Source: Geobacter sp.
GTDB lineage: Bacteria > Desulfobacterota > Desulfuromonadia > Geobacterales > Pseudopelobacteraceae
Assembly (NCBI GenBank): GCA_003574895.1
Contig: PJFB01000012.1
Coordinates: forward strand, 62,001 to 126,000
DNA: 64,000 nucleotides
Direction: 5' to 3'
Below, piece by piece: positions 16,811 through 26,381 of the stretch. The notes below the pieces were generated by a model, which searched no databases, was not told the DNA's origin, and saw only the letters and a list, made by a program, of their open reading frames with translations. Every line of letters starts with the position of its first letter. Position 1 is the first letter of the stretch. The translations under genes were made by a program, and so were the position numbers.

Positions 16811-17857
16811 ATGCCAGGAGAGCGTCCGTTTGAATTGAGTCAAGAAGAGTTGGAAACACGCATTGAAGAGATGGTCAGCGCTACTTTCGACGATCTCTCC
16901 TCTGAATTTCTCCTCATGCCATCAGGAACGGCTTTCGTGCGGTATCCTGAATTTCAGGCCGCTTACGAGGCTTTGAAGAAATGTACCAGAGGTTTTCATA
17001 TTCTTTCTCAAGAAACGGTGCGGGATGCCATGTTGGAGAACAGCCTTGTCATGGGTGTGCTTCGTTCGGTCCTGGGTATGACCGCCCCGGAGTGGGCCGA
17101 ACTGGCGCGGACCGAACTGGGGAGCGACATTACTCAGGGGGCTGCACGCAACATCGACAAGAATTGCAAGACCATCGACTATTATAGGACGCTGATGGCT
17201 CGGAACTCCGCCACCAAGACAATTGAGCGGATCGAAGCCTTGATCGGGGTCGCCATCCAGTATATCGAAAAGGGCGCTCCCCCCGAACAGGATGGGGTCC
17301 TCCATCGTCTGGCCAAGTTCGATACAACCTTTGGCCTGGAATCGCTGGAGCATGCCGCCAGGGAGAACGTTCCGTACGCCGTGCTCCTTTACGAACGTTA
17401 TCTGGGCCGCCCTTTTGCGACGCACCGCGATGCGGTTTCGGAACTGGTTGGCGAGGTCATGGAGAACGCTGTTGAGCAGCGGTTACGGGAAGCGGGCGTA
17501 TCCTATCGCAAGACGGGCCGGGCCGAGAGAATCCCCGGCTTTGGGCAGGCTCCGGACTTTTGCATCCCGGACGAGATCAACCCGGTGGTGATCATAGAAG
17601 CCAAGATCACCAGCGATGATGGCACCGCCAGGGACAAGGTGACCAGAATGAAGGAGCTGGAAACCCAGCGGAACAAACATGTCAAGGAGGGCAAGCCACA
17701 CTATGAGGTAGTGGCCTGCATCGATGGCCGGGGATTCCGTCAGAGAAGGGCCGACATGCACGATCTGCTGATTCGTCTGAATGGCAAGGTATTTACTGCC
17801 GTAACCCTTGACCGTATGATCGCCAATACCCGCATCAGCGAGTTTGTGAGCCGGTGA
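16811..17857 (+). CDS. PD-(D/E)XK restriction endonuclease
   Basis: 348 residues from the ATG eight bases after AAGGGG; a GTG at 16802 lies too close to that site. The helical N-terminal ~200 residues may bind DNA. The C-terminal catalytic domain has APDF (P248, D249) and VVIIEAKI (E263, K265), a textbook PD-(D/E)XK pair, followed by a K/R/E-rich helix and a strand (YEVVACIDGRGF). It is the last gene of the operon, 12 bases after the methylase. Cleavage of unmethylated target DNA is the expected role. Confidence 0.8.
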   Translation: MPGERPFELSQEELETRIEEMVSATFDDLSSEFLLMPSGTAFVRYPEFQAAYEALKKCTRGFHILSQETVRDAMLENSLVMGVLRSVLGMTAPEWAELARTELGSDITQGAARNIDKNCKTIDYYRTLMARNSATKTIERIEALIGVAIQYIEKGAPPEQDGVLHRLAKFDTTFGLESLEHAARENVPYAVLLYERYLGRPFATHRDAVSELVGEVMENAVEQRLREAGVSYRKTGRAERIPGFGQAPDFCIPDEINPVVIIEAKITSDDGTARDKVTRMKELETQRNKHVKEGKPHYEVVACIDGRGFRQRRADMHDLLIRLNGKVFTAVTLDRMIANTRISEFVSR

Positions 17858-17894
17858 ACATGCCTACGAGCACTCGCCATACGGCATTCCGCCC

Positions 17895-19154
17895 ATGACC
17901 ACCATCGCCTCCTTCCGCCGCCAGCGCTGGACCCTCTTCGGTGTCCTGGCCCTGATGTACATCCTGGTCTACTTCTACCGCGTCTCCCTGGCCGTGGTGG
18001 CTGGGGACATCTCGCGGGAACTGCGGCTCAGCCCGCAGCAGCTGGGTACGCTCTCCGGCATCCTCTTCTATGTCTATGCCTTTGCCCAGCTCCCGCTGGG
18101 GCCGCTGATCGACCGGCTGGGGGGGCGGCTGGTGATCTCCTGCTGCGGCGTCCTGACCACCATGGGTGGTATCCTCTTCTCCCAGGCCGATACTCTGCAG
18201 ACGGCCATGGCGGCCCGGGTCCTGATCGGTCTCGGCACGGCCTCGGTCCTGATGGGCACCTTCACCATTTTCAGCCACTGGTTCGGCAAGCAGGAGTTCG
18301 GCCGGGTTTCCGGCTTCATGGTGGCGGTGGGCAACCTGGGCAACCTGTCGGCCACGGCGCCCCTGGCCCTGGCCGTGGGGGCCATTGGCTGGCGCTCGTC
18401 GTTCCTGACCATCGGCATTGCCCAGGCCCTGGTGACGCTGCTGGTCTTTGTCATGGTGAGGAACCGGCCGCCTGTTGCCGGCCCTGGCGGGGAAAGTGCC
18501 AAGGGCTCTCCCAGGCCTTCCGGGATGATGGCCGCCTGGGGAGAAATCTTCGGCAGCCGGGATTTCTGGCTATTGGGGGTAATCGCCTTCTTCTGGTACG
18601 GCAATTACCTGGCCCTGCAGGGGCTGTGGGGCGGGCCCTACCTGATGGAGGTGCTGCACCTGTCCCGGGCCGAGGCCGGCCAGAAGCTGATGTGCACGTC
18701 GCTGGGCTTTATCTGCGGCAGCATGGTCACCGATACCATTGCCCGCAAGCTGTTCCGGTCCTATAAAAAGACCCTGCTGGCCGGCCAGATGCTGCTGCTG
18801 GTCCTGATGACGGCGTTTCTGGGCGCGGCCGATACCCTGTCTCAGCCGTCCCTGGCAACAGGGTTTTTCGCCATAGGCCTGGCAGTCTCCAGCGGCGTGA
18901 TGATCTACCCCATCATCCGCTCCATGTTCCGGGTGGAGATCGTGGGCACGGCCCTGACCTCCCTCAATTTTTTCGTGCTGATGGGGGCGGCCTCGACCCA
19001 GCAGATCATGGGGGTGATCGTGGGCTCCTTCGGGCGCACGGCTCTCGGCGCGTCGCCCCGGGCCTTTCACGCCGCCTTCCTCTTCCCCATCAGCGGCCTG
19101 GCCATTGCCATTGTGCTGTTCATGTGCGCCAGGGATTATTGGGAGAAGGGGTAA
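17895..19154 (+). CDS. MFS family transporter
   Basis: 419 residues with twelve hydrophobic segments. The loop between helices 2 and 3 has GPLIDRLGGR, the MFS signature (GxLxDRxGRR type). A longer charged loop sits mid-protein (about 195-215), between the two six-helix halves. The substrate cannot be told from sequence. It lies 37 bases after the restriction operon but matches the GC-rich host composition and is probably separate. Confidence 0.9.
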   Translation: MTTIASFRRQRWTLFGVLALMYILVYFYRVSLAVVAGDISRELRLSPQQLGTLSGILFYVYAFAQLPLGPLIDRLGGRLVISCCGVLTTMGGILFSQADTLQTAMAARVLIGLGTASVLMGTFTIFSHWFGKQEFGRVSGFMVAVGNLGNLSATAPLALAVGAIGWRSSFLTIGIAQALVTLLVFVMVRNRPPVAGPGGESAKGSPRPSGMMAAWGEIFGSRDFWLLGVIAFFWYGNYLALQGLWGGPYLMEVLHLSRAEAGQKLMCTSLGFICGSMVTDTIARKLFRSYKKTLLAGQMLLLVLMTAFLGAADTLSQPSLATGFFAIGLAVSSGVMIYPIIRSMFRVEIVGTALTSLNFFVLMGAASTQQIMGVIVGSFGRTALGASPRAFHAAFLFPISGLAIAIVLFMCARDYWEKG

Positions 19155-19179
19155 TGCATCGCCTTGAAAAGGCCGTTAC

Positions 19180-19272
19180 TCACGCGACGACGCAACGAAA
19201 ATCACAGACTTAAAAGAGAGTGGATACGAACCGGTTAAAGGCTTTGAACGGACCGGCTCGTTCGTCGCGTGA
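19180..19272. repeat. Short inverted-repeat element between transporter and ATPase genes
   Basis: TCACGCGACGA (19180-19190) and its exact inverse TCGTCGCGTGA (19262-19272) bracket about 70 bases of non-coding sequence. There is no T-run at either end, so it does not look like a terminator. It may be a small mobile repeat remnant. Confidence 0.5.
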
Positions 19273-19316
19273 AACCGATTTTTAGATTTAGAGAGAGATG
19301 ACAGGAGGTGATGGCC

Positions 19317-20063
19317 ATGACGACCATGCAGATCGACGAAAATCCCTTTGCCAGAAACATCGGTGTCCAGGGGTGGCAGAAGCGGGAACTGATCGTGCCC
19401 AAACCGGATGAATACCTGATCGGGGAGCTGATCCCGGACAATTCGCTGGTTTCCCTGCAGACCAACGGTATCTACGGCAAAACGACCCTGGCCATGCAGT
19501 TGGCAATGTCGGTGGCCTTTGACGTGCCCTTTCTGGGCACCTATCCCTGTCTCCAGCCTGGCAAGGTGCTCTACCTGAATGCCCGCGACGCCGACGTGGA
19601 CAACCACCGCCGCTTCAAGAGGCTGGTCCGGGAGATGTCGCAGACCGTGCCGGACATCCATGAGCGGATCGACGAGGAGGTCAAGAATCTCACCTACATC
19701 TCCATGTACGATGAGTGCTACGACGTGTCTCCCCACCTGATCGACATGTCGGGCAGCATGACCAAGACCTACACCTACCTGCGGCAATTCAGCGAGTATT
19801 ACAAGACCAAGCTGATCGTCCTGGACCCGGTGGAGGATTTTTTCCCGGCCAATATCAAGAATATTGCCGAGCTTTACCAGAAGCTCAGGCAGTTGAAGGT
19901 TACGGTGTTGCTGATCGTGGGCGACAAGAAGTGGTATAATACCTTCCACGAGGTTGAGGTGGGCATGTTCCTCCATGAAAACGGCCTGCGCCTGCAGAGC
20001 GTCTACACCGGGCATCGCGAGATCTCTCTTGAGATGGGGGCAGGGATCTGGATCAAGCCCTGA
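19317..20063 (+). CDS. RecA/RepA-like AAA ATPase
   Basis: 248 residues. The ATG at 19317 lies 8 bases after AGGAGG, better placed than the ATG at 19311. The P-loop region reads TNGIYGKTTLA (G54-K55-T56); the first glycine of the usual GxxxxGKT is replaced by Thr. Walker B is KLIVLDPVEDFF. The layout (SLQTNGIYGKTTLAMQLA, KVLYLNARD, Walker B) resembles the AAA_25/RepA DNA-helicase-like family, seen in plasmid replication and some phage genes. No partner genes lie nearby, so the role is unknown. Confidence 0.75.
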   Translation: MTTMQIDENPFARNIGVQGWQKRELIVPKPDEYLIGELIPDNSLVSLQTNGIYGKTTLAMQLAMSVAFDVPFLGTYPCLQPGKVLYLNARDADVDNHRRFKRLVREMSQTVPDIHERIDEEVKNLTYISMYDECYDVSPHLIDMSGSMTKTYTYLRQFSEYYKTKLIVLDPVEDFFPANIKNIAELYQKLRQLKVTVLLIVGDKKWYNTFHEVEVGMFLHENGLRLQSVYTGHREISLEMGAGIWIKP

Positions 20064-20122
20064 TACCCCGGACTGACCGGTGAGAACACCCCTTCATCGG
20101 GCGCCGCCGGACTACCAAGTCA

Positions 20123-20151
20123 AGCCGGATCGGGATATCCGGGCTGTTTTT
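20123..20151 (+). terminator. Probable rho-independent terminator
   Basis: AGCCGGAT pairs with ATCCGGGCT (one bulge) around a GGATATCC-containing centre and is followed by GTTTTT. It sits about 60 bases after the ATPase stop and before cysS. Confidence 0.6.
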
Positions 20152-20221
20152 CCCGTTTCCCCGCTTGCCTTCCCAGCCAAAAACAGGCACAATAATGCAA
20201 TTTTTTAAGGGAGCCGCTTTA

Positions 20222-21703
20222 ATGTCTTTGCGTGTTTACAATACCCTCACAGGTGAAAAGGAAACATTTGTCCCGCTGGTGCCGGGTAAGGCCGGCATGT
20301 ACGTCTGCGGGGTGACGGTCTACGATTACTGCCACATCGGCCATGCCCGCGCCAACGTGGTCTTCGACGTGATCTTCCGCTATCTGAAATACATCGGCTA
20401 CGATGTCACCTATGTCCGCAACTATACGGACATCGACGACAAGATCATCAACAGGGCCAACCAGGAGGGCGTGGATTACCGGGTCATCACCGAACGTTTC
20501 ATCCAGGCCTTTGACGAGGACATGGCGCGCCTGGGGCTGGATAAACCGACCGTGGAGCCCAAGGCCACCGACCATATCGACGGCATCATCGCCATCATCG
20601 AGGCCTTGATCGCCAAGGGGCATGCCTATGCCTCCGACGGCGACGTCTACTATGCCGTGGAGACCTTCCCCGAGTATCTCAAGCTCTCCAAGCGGAATCT
20701 TGAGGAGATGCAGGCCGGGGCCAGGGTCGAAGTAGGGGAGAAGAAGAAAAACCCCATGGACTTCGCCCTCTGGAAGGGCTCCAAACCGGGCGAACCGTGG
20801 TGGCAGTCGCCCTGGGGCCAGGGGCGGCCCGGCTGGCACATCGAGTGCTCGGCCATGAGCATGCGCTTTCTGGGGGAAACCTTCGACTTCCACGGCGGCG
20901 GCAAGGACCTGATCTTTCCGCACCACGAAAACGAGATCGCCCAGAGCGAGGCGGCCAACGGTTGCGCCTTTGTGCGCTACTGGCTGCACAACGGCTTCGT
21001 CAACATCAATTCCGAGAAGATGAGCAAGTCCCTCGGCAACTTCTTCACCATCCGCGAGGTGCTGGAGCGCTTCGACCCCGAGACGCTACGCTTCTTCATC
21101 CTTTCGGCCCACTACCGCTCACCCATCGACTTCTCCGACCAGAACCTGAGCGAGGCCCAGGCCGGGCTGGAGCGGATCTACGCCTGCCTGGCGGCCATGG
21201 ATACCGTCATCTGGGAAAATCCGGCCGCGCTCGTGGAGCTTTCCCCGGAAGTGTTGTCGCCGGCCGGAATCGACCTGCTGGAGAAGAGCAGCCAGATGCT
21301 GGCGCGCTTCAAGGAGGCCATGGATGACGATTTCAACAGTGCCCTGACCATCGGCATAGTCTTTGAGGTCGTACGTTGCGCCAACCGTTTCATGGCGGAG
21401 ATCCAGCCCGGCAACAAGGCGGCTATCACCTTGCTGCACCGGGTACGGGTCGAGATCGCCGAGCTGGGCGAGGTCCTGGGGCTGTTTCATTCCAAGCCGG
21501 CAAAATGGCTGGAGAAACAGCAACAGGAGAAGACCAGCGGCCTGGAAATAACAGCGGAAGAGATCGAAGCGCTGATCGTGGAACGTAGCGAGGCACGCAA
21601 AGCAAAGAATTTCAGCCGCGGCGACGAGATCCGCGATTACCTGCTGGCCAAGGGGATTCAGCTATTGGACTCCGCCCAGGGAACAACCTGGAAGGCCAAA
21701 TAA
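20222..21703 (+). CDS. cysS: Cysteinyl-tRNA synthetase
   Basis: 493 residues from the ATG preceded by AAGGGAG. The class I signature is HIGH (38-41) and KMSKS is at 266-270. Zinc ligands include C29 in [10 protein letters not shown] and the Cys/His residues around WHIECS and HHENE. It ligates cysteine to tRNA-Cys. Length is in the usual range and the sequence is intact. Confidence 0.98.
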   Translation: MSLRVYNTLTGEKETFVPLVPGKAGMYVCGVTVYDYCHIGHARANVVFDVIFRYLKYIGYDVTYVRNYTDIDDKIINRANQEGVDYRVITERFIQAFDEDMARLGLDKPTVEPKATDHIDGIIAIIEALIAKGHAYASDGDVYYAVETFPEYLKLSKRNLEEMQAGARVEVGEKKKNPMDFALWKGSKPGEPWWQSPWGQGRPGWHIECSAMSMRFLGETFDFHGGGKDLIFPHHENEIAQSEAANGCAFVRYWLHNGFVNINSEKMSKSLGNFFTIREVLERFDPETLRFFILSAHYRSPIDFSDQNLSEAQAGLERIYACLAAMDTVIWENPAALVELSPEVLSPAGIDLLEKSSQMLARFKEAMDDDFNSALTIGIVFEVVRCANRFMAEIQPGNKAAITLLHRVRVEIAELGEVLGLFHSKPAKWLEKQQQEKTSGLEITAEEIEALIVERSEARKAKNFSRGDEIRDYLLAKGIQLLDSAQGTTWKAK

Positions 21704-21768
21704 GCAGTTAGGGCTTCAACGCGCCAAGCTGAACCTTTAACAAATACAAAATTTGCGAGGGATTTGGA

Positions 21769-23394
21769 GTGGACTGGGAATGCTGCTGGACCAAGGAAGC
21801 AATTGCGCTGGGTGACTGCCCGTATATTGCCGAAGATGAAGATGAGCTGCTAGTTTCGCGGCAACGCCGGGTTATCGAGAGGTGCTGCGACTGCCATCTG
21901 TTCAAGCGCGACCTGTCCCGTTTCCGCGACAGCAACCACCCCCTGGCCCCTGTCTTTTCCATTGTCTATGGCGAGCATCAGCGCCAGAGGGCACAAATCC
22001 AGTCCCTGGTCAGTTTCCTTGACAGCAAGACCCTGGAAGTCCGCTTCCTGCACGAGCTGGGTTCCGTGCTGCAGAGCTCCGTGGACCTGGAGGAAGTACT
22101 TTCCGTGGCACTTACAGCCATCACGGCAGGCAAGGGCTTTGGCATGAACCGCGCATTCCTGCTGATGAGCGACAAGGATCGCGACCACCTCCAGGGGTAT
22201 CTGGCCATTGGTCCGCGCAACCTGGAAGAAGCCAGCCAGACCTGGAACGAGATCGCCTATCACGACATGGATCTTCAGACCCTGGCCCAGAGCTTCAGGC
22301 TGAACAAGCTCTCTTCGGAAAGGGCCAAGTTCCACGACATCCTGGAACAGCTTTCGGTGCCACTTTCCGATACCGACAACATCCTCATCAGGTCATTGAC
22401 CAGCAAAAAACCGGTGCTGATCGAGGACGCCTTTCACCACCCCGATGTGGACCCGCAATTTGCCCGCTTGCTGGGCGTCGATAACTTCCTGCTGATGCCG
22501 CTCATCTCGCGCAACCGCCGCGTGGGGATCATCATTGCCGACAATTGCATCACCCATCGCCGCATCACCGAAGAAGACATGCGCTCCATGGAGAATTTTG
22601 CCTTTCCGGTGGCCTTCGCCATCGAACGGGCTTCACTCTATGACCGGCTCCAGGTGGAACTCAACCGCGCCACCGAGGCCGGCAACAAGCTGAAGGAACA
22701 GCAGGAGTTGATCGTCCGGATGGAAAAGATGGCCCTGGTGGGGCGGATCACCTCCAGCATCGCCCACTCCATCCGCAATCCGTTGATGGTCATCGGCGGC
22801 TTTGCCCGTTCCATGCTGAAGAATACCCCCGACAGCGATCCCAAGCGGGATTTCATCGAATCCATCGTCGGAGAGACACGCCAGCTGGAAGGGGTGTTGG
22901 ACGAAATCCTCAACTACTCGGACTCTCTCTTCCCGGCCAGGGATTTCTGGGATGTAAACCATCTGATCGAGAGCGTTGTCAGCGATACCGGCGACGCGTT
23001 AAAGGCGTGGAACTGCACCTGCCGCTTTTCCCCAAGCCCGGGCCTGCCCATGGTTTACATCGACTTCAAACAGGTGGCCTACTGTTTGCGAACCATCATC
23101 CAGGGCGACATCGACAGCGCCCAGGATGGCGGCACCATCGACATCAGCACCAGCCTGACCGGGAATTCCGTAGTGATCCGCATCGAAGACAATAACATGC
23201 TTATTTCACAACAGGAGCTGGATACCCTGCTGACGCCGTTCGCCTCAACCCAGGATCTTGGGAACGGGTTTGGCCTGGCAATGTGCAGAACCATGATGGA
23301 GAGGCAGGGGCTGCCTTTCAGCGCAGTTTCGTTACCCGCAGGCGGAATCATGTATACCATCACACTTCCCACACATAAGGAGGATCGATCATGA
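21769..23394 (+). CDS. GAF-domain sensor kinase with Cys-rich N-terminus
   Basis: 541 residues from GTG, with AGGGA seven bases upstream; no membrane helices. Residues 1-55 hold clustered cysteines (WECCW, GDCPY, ERCCDCH), a possible metal or redox site. A GAF domain spans about 85-290. HisKA has SSIAHSIRNPL with H333. The HATPase region is weak: the N-box Asn and the DxGxG motif are replaced (TIIQGDIDSAQ and IEDNNMLIS), although G2 (LGNGFGLAM) remains. It overlaps the next receiver gene by ATGA, so the two form a pair. Whether it still phosphorylates is uncertain. Confidence 0.85.
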   Translation: MDWECCWTKEAIALGDCPYIAEDEDELLVSRQRRVIERCCDCHLFKRDLSRFRDSNHPLAPVFSIVYGEHQRQRAQIQSLVSFLDSKTLEVRFLHELGSVLQSSVDLEEVLSVALTAITAGKGFGMNRAFLLMSDKDRDHLQGYLAIGPRNLEEASQTWNEIAYHDMDLQTLAQSFRLNKLSSERAKFHDILEQLSVPLSDTDNILIRSLTSKKPVLIEDAFHHPDVDPQFARLLGVDNFLLMPLISRNRRVGIIIADNCITHRRITEEDMRSMENFAFPVAFAIERASLYDRLQVELNRATEAGNKLKEQQELIVRMEKMALVGRITSSIAHSIRNPLMVIGGFARSMLKNTPDSDPKRDFIESIVGETRQLEGVLDEILNYSDSLFPARDFWDVNHLIESVVSDTGDALKAWNCTCRFSPSPGLPMVYIDFKQVAYCLRTIIQGDIDSAQDGGTIDISTSLTGNSVVIRIEDNNMLISQQELDTLLTPFASTQDLGNGFGLAMCRTMMERQGLPFSAVSLPAGGIMYTITLPTHKEDRS

Positions 23395-23771
23395 ACAAGA
23401 TAATTGTTGTGGATGACGAGGCCAACATCCGCCTTCTTTATTCGGAGGAGCTTGCTGAAGAAGGTTATGAGGTCGTAACTGCCGGCAGCACGGCCGAGGC
23501 GATCGAAAAACTTCAGGCAGGCGCATTTGATCTGGCAGTGCTGGACATCAAGCTGAAAAACGAGAGCGGCATCGACCTGCTGCAGAGATTGGTCAAGGAG
23601 CGGCATGACATGCCGGTTATCCTCTGTTCGGCCTTTTCCTGCTACAAGGACGACTTTTCCGCCTGGTTGGCAGATGGCTATGTGGTCAAATCCGGCGACC
23701 TGACCGAATTGAAGCAGGAAATTGCCCGGGTGTTGGCCAAGAAGGCCCAAAGGACCAGGGCAGGCCTGTAG
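23391..23771 (+). CDS. Single-domain response regulator
   Basis: 126 residues, a receiver domain only: DDE at 8-10, phospho-acceptor D52 (VLDIK), a Ser in the LCSAF strand and a Lys in VVKSGDL. There is no output domain, so it probably relays phosphate or binds a partner. It is translationally coupled (ATGA) to the preceding kinase. Confidence 0.92.
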   Translation: MNKIIVVDDEANIRLLYSEELAEEGYEVVTAGSTAEAIEKLQAGAFDLAVLDIKLKNESGIDLLQRLVKERHDMPVILCSAFSCYKDDFSAWLADGYVVKSGDLTELKQEIARVLAKKAQRTRAGL

Positions 23772-23836
23772 GGAATCATATTTTCGCCCTGGACGGAAGT
23801 GGATTCAAATTCATACATCCCAAGGAGTAACCCACT

Positions 23837-26344
23837 ATGAAAGCTGTTATCATGGCCGGCGGGTTTGGTACCCGCATCCAACCTCTTACCAGCAGTATGC
23901 CCAAGCCGATGATCCCACTGTTCAACCGGCCGATTATCCTTCACATCGTGGAGCTCCTCAAGAAGCACGGAATAACCGATCTGGTCATGTTGCTCTACCA
24001 CCAGCCGTTCTATATCAAGAATTTCTTCCGGGACGGTGCGGATTTCGGCGTCAAGATAACCTATGTCACGCCGCTTCAGGACATGGGGACCGCCGGGGCC
24101 GTCAAGGCGGCCGAAAAATACCTGGATGAGCCGTTCCTGGTGATCAGCGGCGACTTGCTGACCGATTTCAACCTCAAGAAGGTGATCGATTTCCATGCCG
24201 ACCACAAGGCCATGGCCACCATCACCCTCACCTCGGTCAAGGACCCGCTGCAATTCGGGGTGGTGATCACCGACAAGGAAAAACGCATTACCCAGTTCCT
24301 GGAGAAGCCGGGCTGGGGCGAGGTGATCTCCGACACCATCAATACCGGCATTTACGTGCTCGATCCATCCATCTTCAAATACATTCCCCTGGGGGACAAT
24401 TTCGACTTTTCCCAGGACCTCTTCCCGTTGATGCTGAAAAACAGCGACCCGCTGTACGGTTTCCCGGCCAAGGGGTACTGGCGCGACATCGGCAACACCG
24501 ACTCCTACCGCGAGGCCCATCACGACATCTTCAGGGGCAAGGTCAACCTGAAGATCGATGAGGCCAAGCAGGACTACGTGGGCAAGGATCTGCGGGTGGG
24601 TGTCGATGTCACGCTGAAGGACGCCTCGTGCCTGGAAGGGACCGTGGTGATCGGTGACAATACCCAGGTACTGGGGGACGTGAATATCAAGGACTCGGTG
24701 ATCGGGCGCAACTGCACCATTGAACCGGGAGTCAAGATGAACCGCTGCGTGATCTGGGACAACGCCTACATCAAGAAAGGGTCCAAGATTACCGACAGCG
24801 TGATCTGCACCAACGTGCGTGTCGGTCAGGGGGCGGTGCTGGAGGAAGGGGTCATCGTGGCCGACGATACTTCGATCGGCGACGAGGCCATCATCAAGGC
24901 CGACGTCAAGATCTGGCCGCGCAAGGTGATCGAGGCCGGCTCAACCGTCACTTCCAATCTGATCTGGGGTGAGAAATGGAAAAAGTCACTCTTTGAGGGG
25001 GCCCTGGTCAAAGGCCTCTCCAATGTGGAATTGACTCCGGAATTCTGCGCAAAGCTTGGCTGCGCCTACGGCACGACCCTGCCCAAGGGGAGTTATGTCC
25101 TGGGTGGTCGCGATTCCAATCTCTCCTCGCGCATGCTCAAGCGCAGCTTCCTGGGCGGTATCCTGTCGGCCGGGGTCAATGTGCGCGACATGAAGATGAT
25201 CCCTCTGCCGATCCAGCGCTACAAGCTCAAGACCTTCGGCGAGGTGGGCGGCTGCTATTTCCGCCAGGCCCAGGACGATCCGGCCGCCATGGAGATCGTC
25301 TTTCTGGACGGCGACGGGCTGGACTTCTCCAGCGGCATGGCCAAGAACGTGGAGCGCATCTTCTACAAGGAAAACTTCCGTCGGGCACACCACAGCGAAC
25401 CGGGCGCCATCACCGAGATCAGCAACGTGGTGGAGTTCTACCACGAGGGCTTCCTGCGCGCCATTGACCGGGAAATGGTGAAAAAGGCCGCCTGGACCGT
25501 GGTGGTGGATTTCAACTACTCCACCGCCAGCCAGATGATGCCCATGATCCTCAACGAACTGGGTTGTAACGTAATCGCACTGAACGCCTACGTCGATGAA
25601 GGGCGGGGCAGCAAGCAGGCCAAGGACAAAAAGGCGGCCCTGGAGCAGCTCTCAAAGATCGTGGGCTCACTGGGGGCCCAGGCCGGCTTCTGGCTGGACC
25701 CCACGGTCGAGGCAATCACCATGCTGGACGAAACCGGCCGCATCCTGGACGGGGTGGAACTGCTGGGGCTGTTGACCTATCTGACCCTTTCCAGCGGCCA
25801 GAAAGGGGTGATCGCCGTTCCGGTTCAGTCCCCTTCGACCATCGAACAGATGGCCATCCAGAAGCGTTGCCAGGTGACCCGCACCAAGAGTAGCGACCGG
25901 GCCATGCTCGAAGTGGCCGGCTCCTCCGAGGTCATCCTGGCCGGCTCGACCGATGGTCGTTTTGCCTTCCCCCGCTTCCAGGCCGCCTTTGACGGCATGT
26001 TTGCCATTGCCAGGCTGATCGAGCTGGGCGCTGCCAGTGGCATACCCCTGTCCAAGGCCTTGGCGGAAGTTCCGGTGCGTGCCTTCCTACAGACCAGCAT
26101 ATCCTGCGCCTGGGAGATGAAGGGGGGCATCATGCGCAAGATGAGCGAGGACAGCCTGGACAAGGAGGCCACCTTTATCGACGGCATCAAGGTCCATTTC
26201 GATGACGACTGGGCCCTGGTCCTGCCCGACCAGTACACCCCTTTTGTCCATATCGTGGCCGAGGCAAAGGATCAAAAGGCAGCCCAGCGGCTGCTCACGG
26301 AATACCAGAAAAAGGTGGAAAACTGGAAGAAAGAGCTGGAGTGA
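23837..26344 (+). CDS. Sugar nucleotidyltransferase fused to a degenerate phosphomannomutase domain
   Basis: 835 residues. Residues 1-235 are a nucleotidyltransferase (MAGGFGTR at 6-13, then KPMIPL), of mannose-1-phosphate guanylyltransferase type. Residues 245-370 are left-handed beta-helix hexapeptides (VVIGDNTQVLGDV...). Residues 385-835 follow the PGM/PMM fold but lack its chemistry: the phosphoserine loop TASHNP is replaced by FRQAQDDP (about 475-482), and the metal loop DPDADR by DPTVEA (621-626). The mutase half is therefore probably structural or regulatory. SD AAGGAG precedes the ATG. The GH57 enzyme follows 37 bases on, so a polysaccharide or glycogen role is likely. Confidence 0.88.
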   Translation: MKAVIMAGGFGTRIQPLTSSMPKPMIPLFNRPIILHIVELLKKHGITDLVMLLYHQPFYIKNFFRDGADFGVKITYVTPLQDMGTAGAVKAAEKYLDEPFLVISGDLLTDFNLKKVIDFHADHKAMATITLTSVKDPLQFGVVITDKEKRITQFLEKPGWGEVISDTINTGIYVLDPSIFKYIPLGDNFDFSQDLFPLMLKNSDPLYGFPAKGYWRDIGNTDSYREAHHDIFRGKVNLKIDEAKQDYVGKDLRVGVDVTLKDASCLEGTVVIGDNTQVLGDVNIKDSVIGRNCTIEPGVKMNRCVIWDNAYIKKGSKITDSVICTNVRVGQGAVLEEGVIVADDTSIGDEAIIKADVKIWPRKVIEAGSTVTSNLIWGEKWKKSLFEGALVKGLSNVELTPEFCAKLGCAYGTTLPKGSYVLGGRDSNLSSRMLKRSFLGGILSAGVNVRDMKMIPLPIQRYKLKTFGEVGGCYFRQAQDDPAAMEIVFLDGDGLDFSSGMAKNVERIFYKENFRRAHHSEPGAITEISNVVEFYHEGFLRAIDREMVKKAAWTVVVDFNYSTASQMMPMILNELGCNVIALNAYVDEGRGSKQAKDKKAALEQLSKIVGSLGAQAGFWLDPTVEAITMLDETGRILDGVELLGLLTYLTLSSGQKGVIAVPVQSPSTIEQMAIQKRCQVTRTKSSDRAMLEVAGSSEVILAGSTDGRFAFPRFQAAFDGMFAIARLIELGAASGIPLSKALAEVPVRAFLQTSISCAWEMKGGIMRKMSEDSLDKEATFIDGIKVHFDDDWALVLPDQYTPFVHIVAEAKDQKAAQRLLTEYQKKVENWKKELE

Positions 26345-26381
26345 CAATGTCCGCAACACAAGATCCGAAAGAGGTCTGACT

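Noticed and set aside
10920-17857. BREX or DISARM system
   Set aside because: No PglZ, BrxC, DUF1998, helicase or phospholipase D gene is present; only methylases and PD-(D/E)XK-type proteins are seen.
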